9,986 nucleotides of DNA from Proteiniphilum sp. (lineage in GTDB: Bacteria; Bacteroidota; Bacteroidia; Bacteroidales; Dysgonomonadaceae). Positions 1 to 6,428 of the stretch are shown here, one piece after another (the first letter of the stretch is position 1; each line of letters starts with the position of its first letter). Location: NCBI GenBank assembly GCA_012728465.1, contig JAAYFB010000376.1, forward strand, positions 1 to 9,986. Direction: 5' to 3'. The notes below the pieces were generated by a model. The model was not told where the DNA came from and made no database searches. It saw nothing but the letters and a program-made list of their open reading frames with translations. Both the position numbers and the translations under genes were made by a program.

Positions 1-1
1 A

Positions 2-664
2 CTCATATTGGTGCTATTATCCGTATTTCCATTACTTGGAACCTATCAAACGCACAAAACAAACCGACCTATATTTCAATTTAGTGCCCTGTTGGCAATG
101 GCTAGTTTGTTTCAAATTTATGCAATTCTGCTAATACCTGTGTGGATTATTGCTCTGAAGGCATTATCTGAAATTAACTTTAGGTCGCTACTGGCTTCCA
201 TTTTTGGCATAAGTGTAGTTTATTGGATATCATTTGCTTTTTATGTGTTTGCAGATAATATACCTGGCTTCGTATCTCCCATATATAACTTGATTGAGAT
301 TTACGACTTTACTCAAATTCCCAACTTCTCAGTCCCACAATGGGGGTTCATTAGCACTTTCGTGTTCATAGTATTATATTTTATTATAGTGGACAACAGA
401 CAAATTGTAAGGGAAAGAAGCTTCACAAAAAAAGCATTATATCTTAGCATGTCCATAATCATAGTGTCGCTATTGTTGCACGTATTATTCTTATCACACA
501 CCTTATTTTGGATTTATGTTTCAATTGCATTCTTAACTATTATAATAGCACATTTCTATACGAATGTAACAAGCTATCAAGTAATCTATTCATTTACAGT
601 ATTCATGGTGTTGATGATATTCTATATGGTTATTAACACATTCACAGAATTATCACCATTCTAA
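2..664 (+). CDS. Integral membrane protein, 3' part only (resembles DUF6427-type Bacteroidota proteins)
   Basis: The reading frame is open from the left edge (CTC, ATA, TTG...), so the true start lies outside the window and the TTG at 8 need not be a start. About 220 residues are visible and they are strongly hydrophobic. Counting from the TTG, likely membrane segments lie near residues 1-10, 22-52 (one long or two short), 60-81, 113-128, 143-162, 166-184 and 192-212. The loop at about 82-110 is rich in Pro, Asn and Asp and probably faces out of the membrane. A short basic stretch (RQIVRERSFTKK, 131-142) is likely cytoplasmic. The pattern 'FR/SLLASIFGISVVYWISF' reminds me of the DUF6427 family of uncharacterised Bacteroidota membrane proteins, but this is recall, not a search. 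No catalytic motif is visible. The next gene begins 55 bases downstream on the same strand and may be co-transcribed. Confidence 0.75.
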   Translation, partial: LILVLLSVFPLLGTYQTHKTNRPIFQFSALLAMASLFQIYAILLIPVWIIALKALSEINFRSLLASIFGISVVYWISFAFYVFADNIPGFVSPIYNLIEIYDFTQIPNFSVPQWGFISTFVFIVLYFIIVDNRQIVRERSFTKKALYLSMSIIIVSLLLHVLFLSHTLFWIYVSIAFLTIIIAHFYTNVTSYQVIYSFTVFMVLMIFYMVINTFTELSPF

Positions 665-719
665 CAACTTTTTTATTACAATTTTGTTTTTATAGTATCA
701 CTAAAATGATATATCTATT

Positions 720-1220
720 ATGAAAACAAAATTGTACATAATCATGCTTGCCCTATTACCTATTGGCATAGCATCATGCGGGAGCTCACAAACAGCAGCA
801 CAAAAACAAGAAATAGCTAATGAAATTAGAGAGAAAGTAAACAACTTCGACTTTACATTTAAAGCGACCTATGCCTATCCCACCTCTTTTAGGTCAATAA
901 ACTTATCACCATTCTACGATGTAAAAGTTTCACCCGAAAAAATTACAGCATACCTCCCTTATTATGGAAGGGCATACTCTGCACCTATGGACTCAAGTGA
1001 GGGTGGCATAAAATTTGAAAGCACAACATTTGAATACAATGTAAACAAAGGCAAAAAGAGTGGCAATTGGCTAATTAACATTCAGGTAAGAGACAAGGGA
1101 AAAGAAATTACATTGCTTTTTGATATATGGGAAAATGGCACCGCTCGATTAAGCGTATCCGACCCAAACAGACAACCAATATCATTTACAGGTGATATTG
1201 AGATTAACGACAAAGAATAA
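720..1220 (+). CDS. DUF4251-family lipoprotein
   Basis: A 166-residue protein with a lipoprotein signal: Lys at 2 and 4, a hydrophobic stretch to about residue 16, then the lipobox Ile-Ala-Ser-Cys with the lipidated Cys at position 20. The residues after Cys (GSSQT) lack the acidic cluster that Bacteroidota use to send lipoproteins to the cell surface, so I infer it stays on the periplasmic side. The mature part fits DUF4251: FDFTFKATYAYP near 43-54, LPYYGRAY at 79-86, GGIKF at 95-99 and NRQPISFTG at 150-158. This is a beta-rich domain of unknown function, common in Bacteroidales, and no enzymatic residues are evident. The length is usual for the family. The start ATG at 720 is the only one that gives the full signal peptide. 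The stop codon runs into the terminator hairpin shared with phoA. Confidence 0.85.
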   Translation: MKTKLYIIMLALLPIGIASCGSSQTAAQKQEIANEIREKVNNFDFTFKATYAYPTSFRSINLSPFYDVKVSPEKITAYLPYYGRAYSAPMDSSEGGIKFESTTFEYNVNKGKKSGNWLINIQVRDKGKEITLLFDIWENGTARLSVSDPNRQPISFTGDIEINDKE

Positions 1221-1245
1221 AAAAAGCGGCTTTCGCCGCTTTTTT
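1220..1245. terminator. Bidirectional intrinsic terminator between the lipoprotein gene and phoA
   Basis: A perfect 11-bp stem (six A then GCGGC, pairing with GCCGC then six T) closes a four-base TTTC loop. The A tract on one side and the T tract on the other make it work in both directions. It begins on the last base of the lipoprotein gene's TAA and ends three bases before the phoA stop codon, so it serves both converging genes. Confidence 0.92.
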
Positions 1246-1248
1246 ATA

Positions 1249-2880
1249 TTATAACTTTTCCACCAAACTCTTTGGCAAATAGAATGTATCATTCTTATCA
1301 ATATAAACTACCACTGAACCTATATCAAATGGCTTACCATTTAGCTTCGCTACTGATGAAAAAGCTGTAATCTCAAGCTTTTTTCTCCCCTTACTTACAT
1401 TAAGAACTGGGAAGTCTGCATTCTTTTTATCAATACTCATCTTCATGTCAGCGAACACATCGGTATGCTTAGCAAATATTTCGTCCGATAGTTGTTGTAG
1501 AGGTTTATCAATACCCGACACCTCAAGCAAATATTTATTTACATCTACATTTCTAACATTTCCACGCAATACATCATCTTGTGGGTGATAAGACGCAAGT
1601 AGAGTTTCTTCGCCAGTGTGTCCACCAGTAGTAAATCCAAAGCATGTTCTAGAGTTCATTATAGTAATAATGTTACGCCCCATGCTATTGCTATTTGCTA
1701 CCTCCATGTAGTTACTCTCTTTGTAGTTTTTTGATGACATAAGCGTCTCAAACTCCTCATCAGTAAGATCTATGTTAGTATATTGTTTAAACACAGCTTT
1801 TACATCCTCAGGCTTAGTTTTTAAAAGAACAGACTCCAATCCATTACCGCTAAGCTTGTAGTCAGACACCGCTTCAAATAATTGATTTATCGACAATTTA
1901 TCGTAACCTCCACAATCTCGAGAACCGATAGTGAAACCACTATTGCCATGATCTGCCATGATTACTACAGCGGTATTTCCATCTTTCTCTGCAAACTCCA
2001 TAACCTTACCTACTGCCTCATCAAAAGCAATAAACTCAGTGATGATGCCTGCTGCATCATTGGCATGTGCAGCCCAGTCAACTTGACTCCCCTCTATCAT
2101 TAGAAAGAAACCATTTTCATTTTTTGACAACAATTCAAGTGCCTTCCCAGTCATTTCGGCAATTGATGGAACCTTATCAGGGTTTCTGTCAATATCGTAT
2201 GGCAAAGCACGATCGCCAAATAGTGCCCACACTTTACCATTACTATTATAGTTTAAGAGAGCATCTTTGTCGTCTTGAATAAGAGTAGTGCCATTATTAT
2301 TAAAATGATGTTTCATATCATCAGTAAGAATACCATTACCACCACCAAACATCACATCAAGATTTTGATATGCTATCTGTGGTGCTAACCATTTATACTG
2401 ACCTCTATTGTAGTGATGAGCCGAGAAATCGGCAGGAGTAGCATGAGGGAACTCACAAGTAACTACCAAACCTGTAGCCTTATTTTTTTCAATACGTGAT
2501 GCCTCTAAAATAGTAGCTGCAGGCTGATAAGTTCTACTAGCATCTACAGGATATAAATCATTATCAGGGTCTGCCTCAGGATGGATAGCAACATTCCCAG
2601 TTTTTTGCAATACGCCCGTAGCATAAGTAGAACCAGTAGGTGCAGAGTCACCAATGGGAGCGTTGGATGAATGTGTAGTAACTGTCCCGGTTAAGTATGG
2701 ATCGATATGCAATCGGTCTCCCATTTTATTGTAAATCTTATACCATCTTGCAGCAGAGTAAACACTAGTAGATGTTCCATCTGGAATCATAACTATTACA
2801 TTCTTTACTGGCTTTACACCTTCCGCAAAAATTAGAATTGAAATGGCTAAAAAACCAAACATCAAACTTAATCTTCTCAT
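1249..2880 (-). CDS. phoA: Secreted alkaline phosphatase (PhoA family)
   Basis: Hydrolyses phosphate monoesters in the periplasm through a phosphoserine intermediate at a two-zinc, one-Mg site. The 543 residues open with a signal peptide (MRR then a hydrophobic run, probable cleavage after Ala19). The catalytic set is intact by comparison with E. coli PhoA: Asp34 in IPDG (Asp51), nucleophile Ser79 in GDSA (Ser102), Thr148 (Thr155), Glu263 (Glu322), Asp268 and His272 in VDWAAH (Asp327, His331), Asp310-His311 in ADHGN (Asp369, His370) and His421 in GGHTGEE (His412). Position 153 is His146 and position 328 is Trp269, the His/Trp variant seen in many non-enteric enzymes. Residues 320-415 form the insert typical of the family's crown region. 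The C-terminal 110 residues follow the last metal ligand. The length is normal. The gene stands alone, diverging from surE. A weak promoter candidate (2919-2926) lies upstream. No recognisable Pho-type operator was seen. Confidence 0.95.
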   Translation of the reverse strand: MRRLSLMFGFLAISILIFAEGVKPVKNVIVMIPDGTSTSVYSAARWYKIYNKMGDRLHIDPYLTGTVTTHSSNAPIGDSAPTGSTYATGVLQKTGNVAIHPEADPDNDLYPVDASRTYQPAATILEASRIEKNKATGLVVTCEFPHATPADFSAHHYNRGQYKWLAPQIAYQNLDVMFGGGNGILTDDMKHHFNNNGTTLIQDDKDALLNYNSNGKVWALFGDRALPYDIDRNPDKVPSIAEMTGKALELLSKNENGFFLMIEGSQVDWAAHANDAAGIITEFIAFDEAVGKVMEFAEKDGNTAVVIMADHGNSGFTIGSRDCGGYDKLSINQLFEAVSDYKLSGNGLESVLLKTKPEDVKAVFKQYTNIDLTDEEFETLMSSKNYKESNYMEVANSNSMGRNIITIMNSRTCFGFTTGGHTGEETLLASYHPQDDVLRGNVRNVDVNKYLLEVSGIDKPLQQLSDEIFAKHTDVFADMKMSIDKKNADFPVLNVSKGRKKLEITAFSSVAKLNGKPFDIGSVVVYIDKNDTFYLPKSLVEKL

Positions 2881-2918
2881 AATTGGAGTTATATAAATAT
2901 TTTTGTATTTTTAATTAG

Positions 2919-2926
2919 TAAAGGTA
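2919..2926 (-). promoter_or_regulatory. Possible phoA -7 element
   Basis: On the minus strand the sequence reads TACCTTTA, one base off the Bacteroidota -7 consensus TAnnTTTG, and lies about 39 bases before the phoA start. No good TTTG sits at the expected -33 spacing, so this is a weak call based on one box. Confidence 0.3.
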
Positions 2927-2962
2927 ATTAATTTAGCACTTCATTTTTATCATTGTTTACAC

Positions 2963-2993
2963 TTTAACACGTGAGTAACATTTTTTAAGTTTG
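2963..2993 (+). promoter_or_regulatory. surE promoter, Bacteroidota type
   Basis: TAAGTTTG at 2986-2993 matches the -7 consensus TAnnTTTG exactly. TTTA at 2963-2966 sits 19 bases upstream and differs from the -33 TTTG in one base. Transcription would begin near 3000, giving a leader of about 45 bases before the ATG at 3045. The TTG inside the -7 box is in frame with surE and can be mistaken for a start codon. Confidence 0.65.
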
Positions 2994-3044
2994 CAAGCTC
3001 AATCCATTTCATTATGTTTGTTCTCAATTAATCAAAAAAGAAAT

Positions 3045-3815
3045 ATGAATAACAATAATAATAAACCATTAATTTTGATTTCGAACGACGATGGCTATCA
3101 AGCAAAAGGCATCAACTCTCTAATAGACGCTATGCGCGAATTGGGTGATGTAGTAGTATTTGCACCACAGCACCACCAATCGGGAATGTCATCGGCAATA
3201 TCAACATTACAACCACTTAGAACAAAAATATATAGACACGAAGAGGGACTTATTGCATATCATTGCAATGGCACTCCTGTGGACTGTGTGAAACTAGCTC
3301 TTAATGAGTTTTTGGATAGAAAACCTGACTTATTAGTTTCTGGAATCAACCATGGATCTAATGCTGGCATAAGCGTAATATATTCTGGAACAATAGGTGC
3401 CGCTATCGAAGGATGTATATTTGAAATTCCATCCATTGGAGTGTCTCTTTGCGACCATTCGCAAGATGCAGATTTTTCGCACACATGCGAGGTGGCAAAA
3501 ACAGTTGCGACTAAAGTATTAAAAGAAGGTTTACCTCAAGGGGTATGCCTAAACGTAAACGTGCCAAAAGGTAAGGTGAAAGGAATAAAGATTGCCACAC
3601 AAACACAAGGCAAGTGGACTAACGAATACAAAAAGTCATACGATGGTATCGGGCAAGATGTATATTGGATTACGGGCAATTTTGAAAACTGGGAAGAAAA
3701 CAACAATGACTCTGATGAGTGGGCTTTAGCAAACGGTTACGCTGCAATAGTCCCTGTTAAAATAGACTTGACAGCGTACAACTTTATTGATGAGCTTAAA
3801 GAGTGGGAGCTATAA
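3045..3815 (+). CDS. surE: 5'/3'-nucleotidase SurE
   Basis: SurE removes phosphate from nucleoside monophosphates, using a divalent metal, in the cytoplasm. The 256-residue protein is a usual length. Metal-binding motif SNDDG is at 13-17 (Asp15, Asp16), a conserved QSGMSS at 45-50, SGINHGSNAG at 99-108 (metal-binding Asn102) and YSGT-GAA-EG at 113-123. I chose the ATG at 3045 over an in-frame TTG at 2991, because that TTG is part of the promoter -7 box and the 18 residues it would add resemble nothing in the family. The N-terminus carries five Asn in a row encoded by AAT/AAC repeats. There is no Shine-Dalgarno sequence; the A-rich run before the ATG is typical here. lpxB follows after 67 bases, an order I recall as common in Bacteroidota. 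A hairpin spans the stop codon (3800-3825). Confidence 0.95.
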   Translation: MNNNNNKPLILISNDDGYQAKGINSLIDAMRELGDVVVFAPQHHQSGMSSAISTLQPLRTKIYRHEEGLIAYHCNGTPVDCVKLALNEFLDRKPDLLVSGINHGSNAGISVIYSGTIGAAIEGCIFEIPSIGVSLCDHSQDADFSHTCEVAKTVATKVLKEGLPQGVCLNVNVPKGKVKGIKIATQTQGKWTNEYKKSYDGIGQDVYWITGNFENWEENNNDSDEWALANGYAAIVPVKIDLTAYNFIDELKEWEL

Positions 3816-3838
3816 ATCTCACTCTATCAAATATTTTT
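3800..3838 (+). terminator. Possible weak terminator or attenuator between surE and lpxB
   Basis: AGAGTGGGA (3800-3808) pairs with TCTCACTCT (3817-3825), a nine-base-pair stem with one G-T pair and an eight-base loop holding the surE stop codon. A run of five T (3834-3838) comes eight bases after the stem, too far for a strong intrinsic terminator. It may partly reduce readthrough into lpxB or protect the surE mRNA end. Confidence 0.4.
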
Positions 3839-3839
3839 G
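3832..3839 (+). promoter_or_regulatory. Possible lpxB -7 element
   Basis: TATTTTTG fits TAnnTTTG and lies 43 bases before the lpxB start. There is no TTG-like -33 box at the right distance, and the match arises largely from a T run, so it may be chance. Confidence 0.25.
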
Positions 3840-3882
3840 AGCTCCAGATATCAATTAATATTAACAAAACAAATAAACTTAG

Positions 3883-5022
3883 ATGAAGTACTACTTGATA
3901 GCGGGGGAGGCGTCAGGCGATTTGCATGCCTCAAACTTGATGAAATCGATAAAAGAGCTAGATGCAAATGCCGAGTTCCGCTTTTTGGGTGGTGACTTAA
4001 TGGCTCATCAAAGCAATAGTAAGCCGCTAATTCATTATCGTGATATGGCTTTCATGGGCTTCATGCCTGTACTTTTGAATGCCAAAACTATTCTCAACAA
4101 TATGAAAGTGTGTAAGGATGATATAGCTAAATATCAGCCTGATGTGGTGATACTAATAGATTATCCAGGATTCAACCTAAAGATTGCCAAATACGTAAAA
4201 GAACAACTTGAAATCCCCGTGTATTATTATATAGCTCCTAAAGTGTGGGCGTGGAAGGAGTACAGAGTAAAATCATTTAAGAAATATGTTGACGAAATGC
4301 TTCTTATTTTACCATTCGAAGTAGAGTTTTACAAAAAACATGACTACAAAACACACTATATTGGCAATCCCACCCTCGATGCCATAGAGGCAAGAGATTA
4401 TAAAGATGAAAAATTTGAAGATTTCATCGCTGCAAATAATTTAGAGAGCAAGCCAATAATATCTATTATGGCTGGAAGCAGAAAACAGGAGATATCCAAG
4501 AACCTACCTATGATGCTTGAATCCCTAAAAGGCTTCGAAGGGTATCAAATACTAATCTTGGGAGCTCCTGGCATAGATGCACGTTATTATGACGAATATA
4601 CTAAAGGGCTACCAGTAACTATAGTGTTCAATCAAACATATCGTGCATTAGCACAGTCACAAGCAGCATTAGTAACTTCAGGCACGGCAACATTAGAAAC
4701 AGCAATATTAAACATTCCACAAATAGTATGCTATCACACCCCTGTGCCTAAGCTGGCATACTGGGGGTTCAAAAATATATTGCATACTCCATATATTTCT
4801 CTCGTGAACCTAATTGCTGGTCGTGAGGTAGTAAAGGAGCTTTTCGCCAAGTTTTTCACTATAGATAATATCCGTACCGAGCTTCATCAGATACTAAATG
4901 TAAAAAATTATCGCAACAATATGCTAAGCAACTATGATGAGTTACGAAAAATATTAGGAAAGGCTGGTGCTTCGCACAATGCAGCACAATTTATTGTTGA
5001 CAAACTAAGCGAAAGCCAGTAA
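3883..5022 (+). CDS. lpxB: Lipid-A-disaccharide synthase
   Basis: LpxB is a glycosyltransferase of family GT19 that joins UDP-2,3-diacylglucosamine to lipid X to make the tetraacyl disaccharide of lipid A, at the inner face of the inner membrane. The 379 residues match the family length. GEASGDLHA at 8-16 is the N-terminal signature. DYPGFN at 93-98 contains the Asp (93) at the position of the catalytic Asp98 in E. coli. APKVWAW (118-124), GNPTLD (161-166), GSRKQEI (198-204, with the conserved Arg200), TSGTATLET (265-273) and SLVNLIAGREVVKEL (306-320) form the UDP-sugar-binding C-terminal half. The ATG at 3883 precedes the signature by seven codons and no other start competes. It lies 67 bases after surE on the same strand. 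It may be read from the surE promoter or from a weak candidate in the gap. It implies an outer membrane with lipid A. Confidence 0.95.
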   Translation: MKYYLIAGEASGDLHASNLMKSIKELDANAEFRFLGGDLMAHQSNSKPLIHYRDMAFMGFMPVLLNAKTILNNMKVCKDDIAKYQPDVVILIDYPGFNLKIAKYVKEQLEIPVYYYIAPKVWAWKEYRVKSFKKYVDEMLLILPFEVEFYKKHDYKTHYIGNPTLDAIEARDYKDEKFEDFIAANNLESKPIISIMAGSRKQEISKNLPMMLESLKGFEGYQILILGAPGIDARYYDEYTKGLPVTIVFNQTYRALAQSQAALVTSGTATLETAILNIPQIVCYHTPVPKLAYWGFKNILHTPYISLVNLIAGREVVKELFAKFFTIDNIRTELHQILNVKNYRNNMLSNYDELRKILGKAGASHNAAQFIVDKLSESQ

Positions 5023-5144
5023 AAAAAATTGTTTCTCAAAAAGTAGCATAACCAAAGAGCATAAATAACATCTAATGCCCAAAGAGTAACACATTTTATA
5101 ATGTTAAAGTAAGTATTACATCGAACATTTTTCAGTTTTATCGC

Positions 5145-5152
5145 TTACTTTG
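5145..5152 (+). promoter_or_regulatory. Possible pfkA -7 element
   Basis: TTACTTTG differs from TAnnTTTG in the second base and is the same octamer found before acpP. Transcription would start near 5159, leaving a leader of about 24 bases to the ATG at 5183. No convincing -33 TTTG lies at 19-21 bases upstream, only a T run at 5128-5132. Confidence 0.4.
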
Positions 5153-5182
5153 TATATGACTAATCAACAAAATATTAAAATC

Positions 5183-6202
5183 ATGAAAATAGGAATACTA
5201 ACATCGGGAGGTGACTGCCCTGGAATAAATGCCACAATAAGAGGAGTAGGCAAAACAGCAATAAACAACTACGGAATGGAAGTAATCGGAATTAGAAATG
5301 GTTTTTCGGGATTACTTCACAAAGATGTCATTGAACTAACAGATGCATCTCTATCGGGAATACTTAATCTTGGAGGAACGATACTAGGTACAGCTCGCGA
5401 AAAGCTATTTCGCAAAATGATTAACTCTCCTGATGAAGCAGATAGAGAAACTATAAAACAATGCTATAATGAATTAGGACTCGATTGCCTTGTATGCATT
5501 GGAGGCAATGGCACTCAACGAACCACTTGGATGCTATCGGAGTTGGGACTGAACGTGGTGGGCATTCCAAAAACTATTGACAATGATGTATGGGGCACTG
5601 ATGTAACATTTGGATTCGATACAGCAGTAAACATAGCCACAGAAGCTATCGATAGACTACACTCTACAGCAAGTTCGCACAGACGAGTAATGGTAATAGA
5701 GCTCATGGGGCATCATGCAGGTTGGATAGCGCTTAATGCGGGTATGGCAGGAGGTGCTGATATTATATTACTACCCGAATTAGGATATAACATGAAGGTA
5801 ATTATAGATAAAATCAAAAGCCGAGTGGAACAGGGCAAGGCATACTCCATTGTAGTAGTTGCAGAAGGAATAGATATACATGGTGGCAACAATGAGCGTC
5901 CTGCTATATACTTTGCTCGCGAAATAGAGGCACAGACAGGAATAGAAACGCGAGAAACGGTATTGGGATACATTCAGCGTGGTGGTTCGCCATCGCCCGC
6001 CGACAGAAATTTGGGCACTCTATTAGGTGGACATGCCGCTGACCTAATTCACCGTGGGCAATATGGCAAAATGAGTGCTATTATTGATAATAAGATTTCT
6101 GAAGTCCCATTATCTGAAGTAGCAGGCAAGCTAAGATTAGTTACGCACGACACGCCATTAGTGGAACAGGGTAAGAGAATGGGTATTTCTTTTGGTATTT
6201 GA
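5183..6202 (+). CDS. pfkA: 6-phosphofructokinase, phosphoryl donor uncertain (ATP or PPi)
   Basis: Phosphorylates fructose 6-phosphate at C1 in glycolysis, in the cytoplasm. The 339 residues are a usual length for short bacterial enzymes. TSGGDCPGIN is at 7-16, GGNG at 107-110, PKTIDND at 129-135 with catalytic base Asp133, SSHRR at 164-168, Glu228 in VAEG and LGYIQRGGSP at 261-270. Donor-selecting positions conflict. Gly110 (E. coli Gly104) is the ATP-type residue, while Lys130 (E. coli Gly124) is the residue typical of pyrophosphate-dependent enzymes. That pairing marks the mixed clade I recall in Bacteroides and clostridia. Asn109 replaces the Mg-contacting Asp103, His177 replaces Arg171 and Tyr263 replaces His249. 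The ATG at 5183 is chosen because the motif follows directly. An in-frame TTG at 5150 overlaps a promoter-like box, and the ATG at 5156 would add nine unconserved residues. The gene converges on rnc. Confidence 0.93.
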   Translation: MKIGILTSGGDCPGINATIRGVGKTAINNYGMEVIGIRNGFSGLLHKDVIELTDASLSGILNLGGTILGTAREKLFRKMINSPDEADRETIKQCYNELGLDCLVCIGGNGTQRTTWMLSELGLNVVGIPKTIDNDVWGTDVTFGFDTAVNIATEAIDRLHSTASSHRRVMVIELMGHHAGWIALNAGMAGGADIILLPELGYNMKVIIDKIKSRVEQGKAYSIVVVAEGIDIHGGNNERPAIYFAREIEAQTGIETRETVLGYIQRGGSPSPADRNLGTLLGGHAADLIHRGQYGKMSAIIDNKISEVPLSEVAGKLRLVTHDTPLVEQGKRMGISFGI

Positions 6203-6306
6203 TTGCCCGATGTTAAACCAATATATTTATTGACATAAAAAATAGGAAAAAAACAACAAACTGTACTGCTAGATAATTCCCCACATACAAAATTTATTGC
6301 AATACT

Positions 6307-6353
6307 AAAAAAGGCCATAAGAACTAACCAATGCGGGTAGCACTTATGGCCTT
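6307..6353 (-). terminator. Intrinsic terminator for the acpP-fabF-rnc unit
   Basis: AAGGCCATAAG (6311-6321) and CTTATGGCCTT (6343-6353) form a perfect 11-bp stem. Read leftward, the stem is followed by a run of T (complement of the A run at 6307-6312), as expected for a terminator of minus-strand transcription. In the rightward direction the stem is followed by TTCTATAT, so it would stop pfkA transcripts less well. The 21-base loop can fold further (6324-6329 with 6335-6340, one mismatch). Confidence 0.8.
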
Positions 6354-6428
6354 CTATATATTAAATAGCCCTTAATCGGGCCGAAAGCTACATACGTAAT
6401 AGATACAATTTTTAATTTACGGCATCCA

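Noticed and set aside
2951..2980. Imperfect inverted repeat (GTTTAC ... GTAAC) with CACGTG between phoA and surE, considered as a Pho-type operator
   Set aside because: The arms do not align well, AT-rich chance matches are common here, and no known phosphate-regulator site of this phylum is matched.
3048..3066. AAT/AAC triplet repeat at the start of surE, considered as a phase-variable repeat
   Set aside because: The unit is a triplet inside coding sequence and only five copies long, so slippage would not shift the frame; it just yields a run of Asn.
5713..5973. Minus-strand frame of 86 codons within pfkA
   Set aside because: Fully inside pfkA on the opposite strand; explained by codon constraint on the real gene.
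6049..6318. Minus-strand open frame overlapping the end of pfkA
   Set aside because: It is antisense to conserved pfkA codons and its start lies inside the terminator A run; the translation shows no domain.
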